From assembly GCA_905214925.1 (NCBI GenBank), contig CAJMOB010000006.1, forward strand, positions 73,043 through 137,042: a stretch of DNA of 64,000 nt, given 5' to 3'. Position 1 is the stretch's first letter, and the number at the start of each line of letters is the position of its first letter. Below, piece by piece: positions 44,668 through 52,288 of the stretch. Source of the DNA: Scybalomonas sp905214925 (GTDB lineage: Bacteria; Bacillota; Clostridia; Lachnospirales; Lachnospiraceae). Below the pieces are notes generated by a model, which saw only the letters and a list, made by a program, of their open reading frames with translations, was not told the origin of the DNA and ran no database searches. Made by a program: the position numbers and the translations under genes.

Positions 44668-45750
44668 CTATATTCTTTCTAAAATCCGATCTCCCATTTC
44701 TCTTGTTCCGACCAATACCGTTCCTTCTGAAAAAATATCGCTTGTACGGTATCCTTCTTCTAACACTTTTTGCACTGCCATCTCAATGGCATTTGCTTCT
44801 TCATCTAAGTCAAAAGAATAGCGAAGCATCATAGCTGCGGATAAAATCGTGGCAATCGGATTCGCAATATTCTTTCCTGCAATATCTGGTGCAGATCCAT
44901 GGCTTGGTTCATATAATCCAAAGCGATCGCCTCTTAAACTAGCAGAGGATAACATACCAATGGAACCAGTCACCATGCTTGCTTCATCAGATAAAATATC
45001 TCCGAACATATTTTCTGTCAAAATCACATCAAATTGAGCAGGATCTTTTACTAACTGCATGGCACAATTGTCCACAAGCATATGCTCTAATATCACATCT
45101 TCATAGTCTTTTGCCACTTCTAAAACAACTTCTCTCCAAAGTCTTGAAGAATCTAATACATTGGCTTTATCCACACTTGTTACTTTTTTTCTTCTCTTTT
45201 TTGCAATTTCAAATGCCCGAATGGCAATTCTTCGAATTTCTTCTTCATTATATGTAAGAGTATCGGTGGCTGTCTTAAGTCCATTGACATCCTCAGTCTT
45301 TCTTTCTCCAAAATAAAGACCGCCTGTTAACTCTCTCATAATGACCATATCAAAGCCTTTTTTTGAAATTTCTTCTTTTAATGGACACGCACTAGCCAAT
45401 TCCTTATAGAGATAGGCAGGACGCATATTGGCAAACAGACCTAATTCCTTACGTATTTTTAATAAGCCTGCTTCTGGTCTCAGCTGAGGAGGCAATTGAT
45501 ACCATGGAGAAGTTGTCGTATCCCCACCAATAGAACCCATTAAAACAGCTTGGCTTTTCTTAGCAACTTCTAACGCTTCATCAGAAAGAGGAACACCATA
45601 AGCATCAATGGAAGCCCCTCCTAGAAGAATTGGCTCATAAAGAAATTGATGTCCAAATTTTTCCCCAACTTTATCCAATACTTTCATTGCCTCATCTACA
45701 ATTTCTGGGCCAATTCCATCACCTTTAATGACTGCAATATTACAATTCAT
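44668..45750 (-). CDS. leuB: 3-isopropylmalate dehydrogenase
   Basis: 360 residues. N-terminal AVIKGDGIGPEIVDEAMKVLD, then RPAYLYKEL, MRELTGGLYFGERK, and GSAPDIAGKNIANPIATILSAAMML at the C-terminal end, all standard for the isocitrate/isopropylmalate dehydrogenase family, with Leu-type substrate residues. Third step of leucine synthesis. First gene of leuB-ilvD-ilvB and divergent from a LysR regulator. leuA, leuC, leuD, ilvC and ilvN are not in the window. Confidence 0.95.
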   Translation of the reverse strand: MNCNIAVIKGDGIGPEIVDEAMKVLDKVGEKFGHQFLYEPILLGGASIDAYGVPLSDEALEVAKKSQAVLMGSIGGDTTTSPWYQLPPQLRPEAGLLKIRKELGLFANMRPAYLYKELASACPLKEEISKKGFDMVIMRELTGGLYFGERKTEDVNGLKTATDTLTYNEEEIRRIAIRAFEIAKKRRKKVTSVDKANVLDSSRLWREVVLEVAKDYEDVILEHMLVDNCAMQLVKDPAQFDVILTENMFGDILSDEASMVTGSIGMLSSASLRGDRFGLYEPSHGSAPDIAGKNIANPIATILSAAMMLRYSFDLDEEANAIEMAVQKVLEEGYRTSDIFSEGTVLVGTREMGDRILERI

Positions 45751-45824
45751 ATTGTGTTCCTCCTTTTGACTTTTCTTTCTTTTTTTTCTGTTATTTTATC
45801 ACACTTTTTGATATAATAGAAGAT

Positions 45825-45859
45825 AGTTATTTTATATAACTGATATAACTGTTAGTTAT
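45825..45859. promoter_or_regulatory. LysR-type operators between leuB and the regulator
   Basis: Two palindromes with the same half-site: AGTTAT-TTTAT-ATAACT (45825-45841) and ATAAC-TGTTA-GTTAT (45845-45859, T-N11-A geometry). They are 3 bases apart, near one turn of the helix, as expected for a LysR tetramer. A TATAAT at 45863-45868 may be the regulator gene's -10. Confidence 0.7.
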
Positions 45860-45963
45860 TTCTATAATGATTCGAAAGGAATTCATTTTTTTCTTATTAT
45901 TTATCGTATCCTATTCATTTTATTTTTTCATTATATCATTTTTTATTAAGAGGTGATTCATTT

Positions 45964-46875
45964 ATGGAACAAACACTTTCACTTTATAAAATTTTTAATA
46001 CTGTCGCAAAAACAGGTAATATCTCTCATGCTGGAAAGGAACTCTATATTAGTCAACCAGCTATTAGCAAATCTATTAGCCATTTAGAAGAACAATTAGG
46101 CGTTATTTTGTTTATTCGAACGTCTCGTGGGGTAAAATTAACTCCAGAAGGCCAAGTTCTTTATGAACATACAAAATCTGCCTTTGATACCATTTATCAA
46201 GGAGAAGAACGCTTAAGAAAAATGCAAGAACTTGGCATGGGCGAAATTCATATCGGTGTCACAACCACTCTTTGTAAGTTTATTTTAATCCCAATTTTAA
46301 AAGGATTTTTACAAAAATATCCCCATGTTAAAATAACAATCGACTGCCAATCAACAGCAGAAACGATTTCTCTATTAGAGAACGGACAGTTAGATCTTGG
46401 TTTATTGATTACACCTTCGTCCAATAAAACATTGTCCTTTTATCCCTATACAGAGATTGAAGATATTTTTGTCTGTACGAATACTTACTTAAACCATTTA
46501 AAAGAGCGATTTCCAGACAAAGAACGAGAAATTGATCTATTCTCGGCTGCCCATTTGATGATGCTTGATAAATCCAATGTGACAAGACAACATCTCGATC
46601 ACTATTTTGATTCCCTATCGATTGAAACAAAAGCGATTTTAGAAGTGACCGATATGGAATTATTAATCGATTTTGCAAAAATTGGAATGGGAATTTCAGG
46701 TGTTGTCAAAGAATTTGTCACAAGAGAACTAGAAACTGGAGAATTGATGGAATTTCCAATTCCATTTTCTATTCCAAAACGTATTGTCTCTTTTGCCCAC
46801 CATAAATCGGCAACTAATTCTACAGCAGTCCAAAATTTTCTCTCCTTCATCACCGAAAAAAAAACCTTCGAATAA
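45964..46875 (+). CDS. LysR-type regulator of the divergent leuB-ilvD-ilvB operon
   Basis: 303 residues. N-terminal winged helix (ISHAGKELYISQPAISKSISHLEEQLGVILFIRTSRGVKLTPEG), then a PBP2-like effector domain (about 90-295, IHIGVTTTLCKFILIPILKGFLQKYPHV). Divergent from leuB with 213 bases between them that contain two palindromes. Probably activates the branched-chain genes when a pathway intermediate is present (inference). GAGGTGA is the ribosome site. Confidence 0.88.
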   Translation: MEQTLSLYKIFNTVAKTGNISHAGKELYISQPAISKSISHLEEQLGVILFIRTSRGVKLTPEGQVLYEHTKSAFDTIYQGEERLRKMQELGMGEIHIGVTTTLCKFILIPILKGFLQKYPHVKITIDCQSTAETISLLENGQLDLGLLITPSSNKTLSFYPYTEIEDIFVCTNTYLNHLKERFPDKEREIDLFSAAHLMMLDKSNVTRQHLDHYFDSLSIETKAILEVTDMELLIDFAKIGMGISGVVKEFVTRELETGELMEFPIPFSIPKRIVSFAHHKSATNSTAVQNFLSFITEKKTFE

Positions 46876-46922
46876 CTCTACCTTTTCTCGGAAATACTAT
46901 GAGAGAAAGGAGGGCAAAATAA

Positions 46923-47135
46923 ATGGGAAGTAAAATTTTAAACTATATTGCTTTAACACTCACCATTATTGGTGCCATCAACTGGGGACTTATTGGTCTT
47001 ATTCGATTTAACCTCGTGTCATTTTTATTTGGAGATCTCTCTTGGATTTCCCGCATTATCTACATCCTTGTGGGAATCAGTGGTATCTACTTGCTAACAT
47101 TCTTTGGATTTATCAACGATTCTTCTGAATCTTAA
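46923..47135 (+). CDS. DUF378 small membrane protein
   Basis: 70 residues, two helices with the family signature ALTLTIIGAINWGLIGLIRFNLVSFLF and ISRIIYILVGISGIYLL. Function unknown. Lies 47 bases after the LysR gene with GGAGGG ahead, so it may be cotranscribed with it. Confidence 0.9.
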   Translation: MGSKILNYIALTLTIIGAINWGLIGLIRFNLVSFLFGDLSWISRIIYILVGISGIYLLTFFGFINDSSES

Positions 47136-47154
47136 ATGAATCTTTTACAACATG

Positions 47155-47205
47155 AAAAAGACTGTTGCTTTTGGGAAATGTTTTCCAAAAACAACAGTCT
47201 TTTTT
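47155..47205. terminator. bidirectional terminator
   Basis: AAAAAGACTGTTG pairs with CAACAGTCTTTTT, with a further TTTTGGGAAA/TTTTCCAAAA stem inside. Serves DUF378 (+) and the feo cluster (-). Confidence 0.85.
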
Positions 47206-47227
47206 CTATGTTTTTTCTCTATTCAAC

Positions 47228-47386
47228 TTAAGAATTTTTATGGTTTCCATGGCATAAAGAAGCGCTAGCACAGCTACTGCAACCACAGCCACAGCCACCT
47301 TTTCCATTTTTCTTATCTTTTCTCATACTTCTTATAATAAGTCCGACGATAAGAAGGAGAATCAGTCCTACAAATAATGTTCCCAT
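47228..47386 (-). CDS. FeoB-associated Cys-rich membrane protein
   Basis: 52 residues read from the sequence: one N-terminal helix (LFVGLILLLIVGLIIRS), a basic patch, then a Cys/Gly-rich tail GGCGCGCSSCASASLC with five Cys. AAAGGAGG lies 6 bases before ATG. It follows feoB by 19 bases, the standard position of FeoB-associated proteins (PF12669 family), which are thought to help deliver or sense ferrous iron. Confidence 0.88.
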   Translation of the reverse strand: MGTLFVGLILLLIVGLIIRSMRKDKKNGKGGCGCGCSSCASASLCHGNHKNS

Positions 47387-47405
47387 GCCATACCTCCTTT
47401 ATTTT

Positions 47406-49544
47406 TTATGCTCTTGCACCAACTCTTACTTTTGTTTTCAGAGTATTGTTTTCTTTCTGTGGACGAACAAGCATATAGATGAAGAAAGCAATAATTGCAA
47501 AAGCGACTACCGTAAAGATTCCAAAAGAACCTGTTGTAATTAATGTTCCAATTTGATAAATGCAAAGTGCGACTGCATAAGCAAAGATACATTGATATCC
47601 AATAGCAAACCATGTCCATTTTGCATTATTCATTTCACGACGAATAGCTCCGATAGCAGCAAAACAAGGGGCACATAATAAGTTAAATACTAAGAATGCA
47701 TAAGCAGCAACTGTTGTATAACTAGAAGCTAACATTCCCCATACTTCTTTACCATCTTCTGCAACTTCATTAAAGTGATATAAAATACCAAATGTTTGAA
47801 CAACATTCTCTTTTGCAACAAGTCCTGTAATTGCTGCCACAGTGGCTCTCCAATCTCCAAATCCAAGAGGAGTAAAGATCCAAGCGATAGCACTACCGAT
47901 TTTTGCAAGGAATCCATCGGATAAATCTTCTACCATTCCGATATGTCCATCTACAATACCTACCTTTGATGTAAACCATACAAAGATAGAAGATAAAAGA
48001 ATAATCGTTCCTGCCTTTTTAATAAAGGACCAGCCACGTTCCCACATGCTTCTTAAAACGTTCATAACAGTAGGCATATGGTATGCTGGTAACTCCATAA
48101 CGAATGGAGCTGGATCTCCAGAAAACATTTTTGTTTTCTTTAAAATAATACCTGAAATAATAATAGCGGCAACACCTACGAAGTAAGCACTTGGTGCAAC
48201 CCACCAGGCTCCATCAAAAAGCGCTCCTGCGATTAAAGCGATGATTGGTAGCTTTGCACTACAAGGAATAAATGTGGTTGTCATAATTGTCATCTTACGG
48301 TCACGGTCATTTTCAATTGTTCTAGATGCCATAACACCTGGAACTCCACATCCTGTACCGATTAACATGGGAATAAAAGATTTTCCTGATAAACCAAATC
48401 TACGGAAAATACGGTCCATAATAAAGGCGATACGTGCCATATATCCACAAGATTCAAGAATTGCTAAGAAGAAGAACAATACTAACATCTGTGGTACGAA
48501 TCCAAGAACAGCACCAACACCAGCTATAATACCATCTTGAATTAAACTAGAAAGCCAAGGTGCACAGTTAACAGCGTTTAAAAAGTTATCTACAGCATTT
48601 GGAACAATTTCACCAAATAGTACATCGTTTGTCCAGTCTGTTGCCATAGTACCAACGGTTGAAATGGAAATGTAATATACAAGTCCCATAATAACAGCAA
48701 AGATTGGAAGGGCAAGGAAACGGTTCGTCACGATCTGGTCAATTTTATCGGATGTTGTCATCTTTCCTTTGCTATTTTTTGTACAACATTTTTCAATAAT
48801 GGATGAAATATAAGTGTAACGTTCGTTTGTGATAATACTTTCGGAATCATCATCTAACTTATCTTCTAAAGAAGTGATAATCGCTTCCACGTCAACAGGA
48901 CTTGTCAATTGTTCTACAATCTTACTGTCACGTTCAAACAACTTAATTGCAAAGAAACGTCTCTTTTCTTCTGCTATATTAGGAATTTTATCTTCGATAA
49001 GTTCTAACGTCTGTTCTACTTCTTCATCAAATTTATGTACTGGTACGGAACGCTTTGCACTAGCAATGGAAATCGCTTTTTCCGCTGCCTTCATGACATT
49101 TGTTCCCTTTAACGCTGATATTTCAATGACTGGACAACCAAGTTTCTTCTCAAGCTCATTAATGTGAACTTGATCTCCATTTTTTTGTACAACGTCCATC
49201 ATATTAACCGCCATCACAACTGGAATTCCAAGCTCCATAAGCTGTGTGGATAAGTAAAGATTACGCTCTAAGTTAGTACCATCTACAATATTTAAAATGG
49301 CATCTGGTTGTTCATTGAGCAAGTAATTTCTCGCTACTACTTCTTCTAGCGTATATGGAGAAAGAGAATAAATTCCTGGAAGGTCTGTAATAATAACTTC
49401 TTTATGACCTTTTAATTTTCCCTCTTTCTTTTCTACTGTTACTCCAGGCCAGTTTCCTACAAACTGGTTGGATCCTGTTAAAGCATTAAATAATGTCGTC
49501 TTCCCACAGTTTGGGTTTCCGGCAAGTGCAATTTTAATTGACAT
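47406..49544 (-). CDS. feoB: ferrous iron transport protein B
   Basis: 712 residues from MSIKIALAG; GGAGG lies about 11 bases before this ATG. An N-terminal GTPase (G1 GNPNCGKTT, G3 DLPG, G4 NMMD) is followed by a GDI-like linker and a membrane half with about 11 helices, including the two gate repeats FVPQMLVLFFFLAILESCGYMARIAFIMD and AWWVAPSAYFVG. Conserved GTGCGVPGVMASRTI and FIPCSAKLPIIAL stretches hold the metal-path cysteines. Transports Fe(II). Operators of the neighbouring DtxR-type repressor precede it. Confidence 0.97.
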   Translation of the reverse strand: MSIKIALAGNPNCGKTTLFNALTGSNQFVGNWPGVTVEKKEGKLKGHKEVIITDLPGIYSLSPYTLEEVVARNYLLNEQPDAILNIVDGTNLERNLYLSTQLMELGIPVVMAVNMMDVVQKNGDQVHINELEKKLGCPVIEISALKGTNVMKAAEKAISIASAKRSVPVHKFDEEVEQTLELIEDKIPNIAEEKRRFFAIKLFERDSKIVEQLTSPVDVEAIITSLEDKLDDDSESIITNERYTYISSIIEKCCTKNSKGKMTTSDKIDQIVTNRFLALPIFAVIMGLVYYISISTVGTMATDWTNDVLFGEIVPNAVDNFLNAVNCAPWLSSLIQDGIIAGVGAVLGFVPQMLVLFFFLAILESCGYMARIAFIMDRIFRRFGLSGKSFIPMLIGTGCGVPGVMASRTIENDRDRKMTIMTTTFIPCSAKLPIIALIAGALFDGAWWVAPSAYFVGVAAIIISGIILKKTKMFSGDPAPFVMELPAYHMPTVMNVLRSMWERGWSFIKKAGTIILLSSIFVWFTSKVGIVDGHIGMVEDLSDGFLAKIGSAIAWIFTPLGFGDWRATVAAITGLVAKENVVQTFGILYHFNEVAEDGKEVWGMLASSYTTVAAYAFLVFNLLCAPCFAAIGAIRREMNNAKWTWFAIGYQCIFAYAVALCIYQIGTLITTGSFGIFTVVAFAIIAFFIYMLVRPQKENNTLKTKVRVGARA

Positions 49545-49565
49545 CTCTTTGTTTCCTCCCATTTC

Positions 49566-49598
49566 GTTAGTGGTAACTTACAGTTAGCCATTTCTAAC
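49566..49598. promoter_or_regulatory. DtxR-type operator pair before feoB
   Basis: Two copies of a GTTAG-N6-CTAAC site: GTTAGTGGTAACTTAC (49566-49581, one mismatch) and GTTAGCCATTTCTAAC (49583-49598, perfect arms). Same motif as at 50278-50320. Confidence 0.75.
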
Positions 49599-49656
49599 CC
49601 TCTATTGTTATAAAAGAACCTGTTTCCAGATTCCTATTATAAGCAGTATCGGTTGT

Positions 49657-49878
49657 TTATTGTACTTCAATCATCTCAGCATCTGCTTTTCGTAGAGATA
49701 ATTCATATCCACGTATATTTACTTCAATCGGATCTCCAAGAGGTGCAACTTTACGAATAAAAACTTCAACACCTTTGGTAATTCCCATATCCATAATACG
49801 ACGTTTTATCGCTCCTTCACCATGGAGTTTTACCACCTTCACTGTAGTACCGCATTTGGCTTCCTTTAATGTATTCAT
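49657..49878 (-). CDS. feoA: FeoA-type protein (first copy)
   Basis: 73 residues from MNTLKEAKCG, chosen because AAAGGAG sits about 8 bases ahead; a longer frame adds 25 residues with no site. SH3-like FeoA fold: VVKLHGEGAIKRRIMDMGITKGVEVFIRKVAPLGDPIEVNIRGYELSLRKADAEMI is typical. Cytosolic partner of FeoB. Located between feoB and a second FeoA-type gene. Confidence 0.93.
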   Translation of the reverse strand: MNTLKEAKCGTTVKVVKLHGEGAIKRRIMDMGITKGVEVFIRKVAPLGDPIEVNIRGYELSLRKADAEMIEVQ

Positions 49879-50037
49879 CGCCTTTTCTCCTTTCCCATAT
49901 TTTCTAGATTTTATAAAATCAAAAGATAACATCGCCTTTTCGTTCGTGGGCAATCGTCTCTTTCCAATTTTTTATTTTCGTTCTCTTTTTATTGAACCGC
50001 ACAAATAATCACAAAAAATTATAAAAATTTCTTGTGA

Positions 50038-50247
50038 TTATATCATAATCTTACTGGCCATCTCTTGACTAATAGCTACTCTTGAATCTTTTACATTGAC
50101 GATTACATTTCCTCCATTTTTGGAAATTAAAATCACTTCGCCACCAATTACAAAGCCAAGTGTTTCTAAAAAGCGTCTTGTATCTTCTCTTCCACCGACT
50201 CTCTTAATACAGTTCACTTCTCCTGGTATTGCCATTGACAAAGGCAT
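50038..50247 (-). CDS. feoA: FeoA-type protein (second copy)
   Basis: 69 residues, SH3-like: GEVNCIKRVGGREDTRRFLETLGFVIGGEVILISKNGGNVIVNVKDSRVAISQEMASKIM. Diverged from the first copy (the LGF..G.EV..I core is shared). Two FeoA genes in a row are common in Clostridia. First gene of the feo transcript, with the DtxR operators over its promoter. Confidence 0.92.
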   Translation of the reverse strand: MPLSMAIPGEVNCIKRVGGREDTRRFLETLGFVIGGEVILISKNGGNVIVNVKDSRVAISQEMASKIMI

Positions 50248-50277
50248 ACTAACACTTCCTTTCTTCTGTATTCATTA

Positions 50278-50331
50278 GTTAGCCATAGCTAATTACATAT
50301 TAAAGTTAGCACTTACTAACCTATTTGTCAA
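50278..50331. promoter_or_regulatory. DtxR-type operators over the feo promoter
   Basis: GTTAGCCATAGCTAAT (50278-50293) and GTTAGCACTTACTAAC (50305-50320) lie at the -10/spacer region of a minus-strand promoter with a perfect TTGACA at 50326-50331. The second copy falls entirely within the spacer, so bound repressor would block RNA polymerase. Confidence 0.8.
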
Positions 50332-50381
50332 GGAATTTTTTTCATTTTTTGCTAATTTTCTTGAAAATTAATAAGCCTAGC

Positions 50382-50411
50382 TTGAAAATATGTTTTTAAA
50401 TATGTTATAAT
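50382..50411 (+). promoter_or_regulatory. promoter of DtxR-family regulator gene
   Basis: TTGAAA (50382-50387), 18-base spacer, TATAAT (50406-50411). Confidence 0.6.
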
Positions 50412-50466
50412 AAATTTATCATTTAAAAATGGATAAAAAAAGATTAAATGCTGAAAGGGTTTTGTA

Positions 50467-50850
50467 ATGAAAATTCAAGAATCTGCTGAAAACTATTTAG
50501 AAACCATTTTAATGTTAAGAAAATCAAAAGGAAACGTTCGTTCCATTGACATCGTCAACGAGTTAGGCTTTTCCAAACCAAGTGTCAGCGTTGCCATGAA
50601 GCATTTAAGAGAAGATGGCTATGTAACAGTCAATGATTGCGGTTCTATTGACTTAACGGATAAAGGATTAGAAATTGCAAGAAGAATTTATGAACGTCAT
50701 ACACTGCTCTCAAATTGGCTAATGGAATTAGGCGTATCAAGAGAGACAGCCTTAGAGGACGCTTGTCGAATGGAACACGTTATTAGTACAGAAAGTTTTG
50801 AAGCATTAAAAAAACACGTTTTTCGTGTAAATAACTCGGATTCTAAATAA
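50467..50850 (+). CDS. DtxR/MntR-family iron-dependent repressor
   Basis: 127 residues. An N-terminal winged helix (SAENYLETILMLRKSKGNVRSIDIVNELGFSKPSVSVAMKHLREDGYVTV) plus a dimerisation domain with metal-binding residues (ERHTLLSNWLMELGV, ALEDACRMEHVIS: Cys/Glu/His of the primary site). It lacks the C-terminal SH3-like domain of classic DtxR, like MntR. Divergent from feoA-feoA-feoB and near operators for it. Fe(II) is the likely corepressor; Mn(II) cannot be excluded. Confidence 0.9.
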   Translation: MKIQESAENYLETILMLRKSKGNVRSIDIVNELGFSKPSVSVAMKHLREDGYVTVNDCGSIDLTDKGLEIARRIYERHTLLSNWLMELGVSRETALEDACRMEHVISTESFEALKKHVFRVNNSDSK

Positions 50851-50861
50851 ATTATGAGTAT

Positions 50862-50899
50862 AAAAAATGGTACAATCTTTGTGATTGTACCATTTTTTT
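50862..50899. terminator. bidirectional terminator
   Basis: AAAAAATGGTACAATC paired with GATTGTACCATTTTTT around CTTTGT. Confidence 0.9.
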
Positions 50900-50909
50900 A
50901 TGCTTTTTT

Positions 50910-52109
50910 TTATTTTGTATAGTTATCGAAATATCCTTGGATATAGATGATAGGTGTTCCTTTATCTCCACTTCCACTTGTTAAGTCAGCTAAAGAACCA
51001 ATCAAATCTGTAAGACGTCTAGGAGTTGTTCCCTGTGTTACCATCTGTCCCACAAGACTTGTTGCATTTTCATCTTTTTCTTTAATATATCCTTTAATCG
51101 CTTCTTTTAATTCTTCGCCTTCTAATCCTGCAAAATCATTGTCGGCTAAATATTTTAATTTTACTTCGTTTGGTGTTCCGTCTAATCCTTTTGTGTAAGC
51201 TGGAGATACCACTGGATCAGCAAGCTCCCAGATCTTACCAACTGGATCTTTAAATGCACCATCACCGTAAACCATGACTTCTACCTGTTTTCCAGTTTTT
51301 TCAATCATTTCTTTTTGAACGGCTTCTACAAAAGCTTCACAGTTAATTGGGAATAATTTTACTGTTTCTTCTGTTGCTTTATTTGATCCTAATAAACCAT
51401 ATTTATCATTATATCCGCTTCCATCAACACTTGCAGTTAAAATCTCATCAATTCCATATACTTTTTCTGCACCATTGTCTTTTAAAATGCGTTTTGTACG
51501 AACTCTTGTATGGATATCACATGTAAGAACGCTTTTTGTATAATTTAAAATTGCCTTTGGATTATTTGCAAAAATAATCTCTACTTCTGCTCCTGCTTCT
51601 TGGATTAAGGTTTTGTAATAATCTACATAATCAACACCTGTGAAAACGTGTTTTTCATATCCAAAAAGCTCTCTATATCTTTCTTCTGTTAATACATCAC
51701 TCCAAGGATTCACGCCTTTTTCATCCATAATGTCTAAATCAATTAAATGATTTCCAACTTCATCGGAAGGATAGCTTAACATAAGAACTACTTTCTTACA
51801 TCCTCTAGCAATTCCTTTTAAACAAATTGAAAAACGGTTACGGCTTAAAATTGGGAAAATAATACCAACAGTATCATCTCCAAATTTACTTTCCACATCT
51901 TTTGCGATCTGGTCGACATGTGCATAGTTTCCTTGTGCTCTTGCTACAATTGCTTCTGTAATAGCAACAACATCTCTATCGCGAACTTCGAAATTTTCTG
52001 ATTTTGCTGCATTTAATACAGAATCTACTACGATCTGTACAAGATTATCTCCTTCACGAATAATTGGTGCACGCACACCTCTTGATACAGTTCCAACCAT
52101 TCTATCCAT
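50910..52109 (-). CDS. coenzyme F420-0:L-glutamate ligase-like (CofE) protein
   Basis: About 399 residues; start at one of two adjacent ATGs with GGAGG 5-8 bases ahead. The N-terminal ~300 residues carry the CofE fold: GVRAPIIREGDNLVQIVVDSV, RDVVAITEAIVARAQGN, and VYGDGAFKDPVGKIWELADPVVSPAY, with a C-terminal extension (EVKLKYLADNDFAGLEGEELKEAIKGYIKEK...GTTPRRLTDLIGSLADLTSGSGDKGTP). F420 itself is not expected in this lineage, and no other F420 gene is in the window. It may add glutamate to another substrate. Monocistronic. Confidence 0.8.
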   Translation of the reverse strand: MDRMVGTVSRGVRAPIIREGDNLVQIVVDSVLNAAKSENFEVRDRDVVAITEAIVARAQGNYAHVDQIAKDVESKFGDDTVGIIFPILSRNRFSICLKGIARGCKKVVLMLSYPSDEVGNHLIDLDIMDEKGVNPWSDVLTEERYRELFGYEKHVFTGVDYVDYYKTLIQEAGAEVEIIFANNPKAILNYTKSVLTCDIHTRVRTKRILKDNGAEKVYGIDEILTASVDGSGYNDKYGLLGSNKATEETVKLFPINCEAFVEAVQKEMIEKTGKQVEVMVYGDGAFKDPVGKIWELADPVVSPAYTKGLDGTPNEVKLKYLADNDFAGLEGEELKEAIKGYIKEKDENATSLVGQMVTQGTTPRRLTDLIGSLADLTSGSGDKGTPIIYIQGYFDNYTK

Positions 52110-52288
52110 CATTAATTCCTCCAATTTCAACAATAATATGCATATATTGTTTGGCCTTATGCTTTTCTTTTGCACGAACAAGGTCTATATGCATTACTAT
52201 TATAATGGCATACGAATGAAAAAGCAACTAAAAGAAAAAGTCTTTACACTTTTCTTATAGCCGCTTTTCCATTGACCCTTTTATTTGA

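Noticed and set aside
47406..49562. Long open frames antisense to feoB, ilvD and other genes
   Set aside because: They lie wholly within well-supported genes on the other strand, lack ribosome sites and have unusual composition.
50910..52109. Evidence of a coenzyme F420 pathway
   Set aside because: Only a CofE-like gene is present; no other F420 gene is seen, and the family is widespread without F420.
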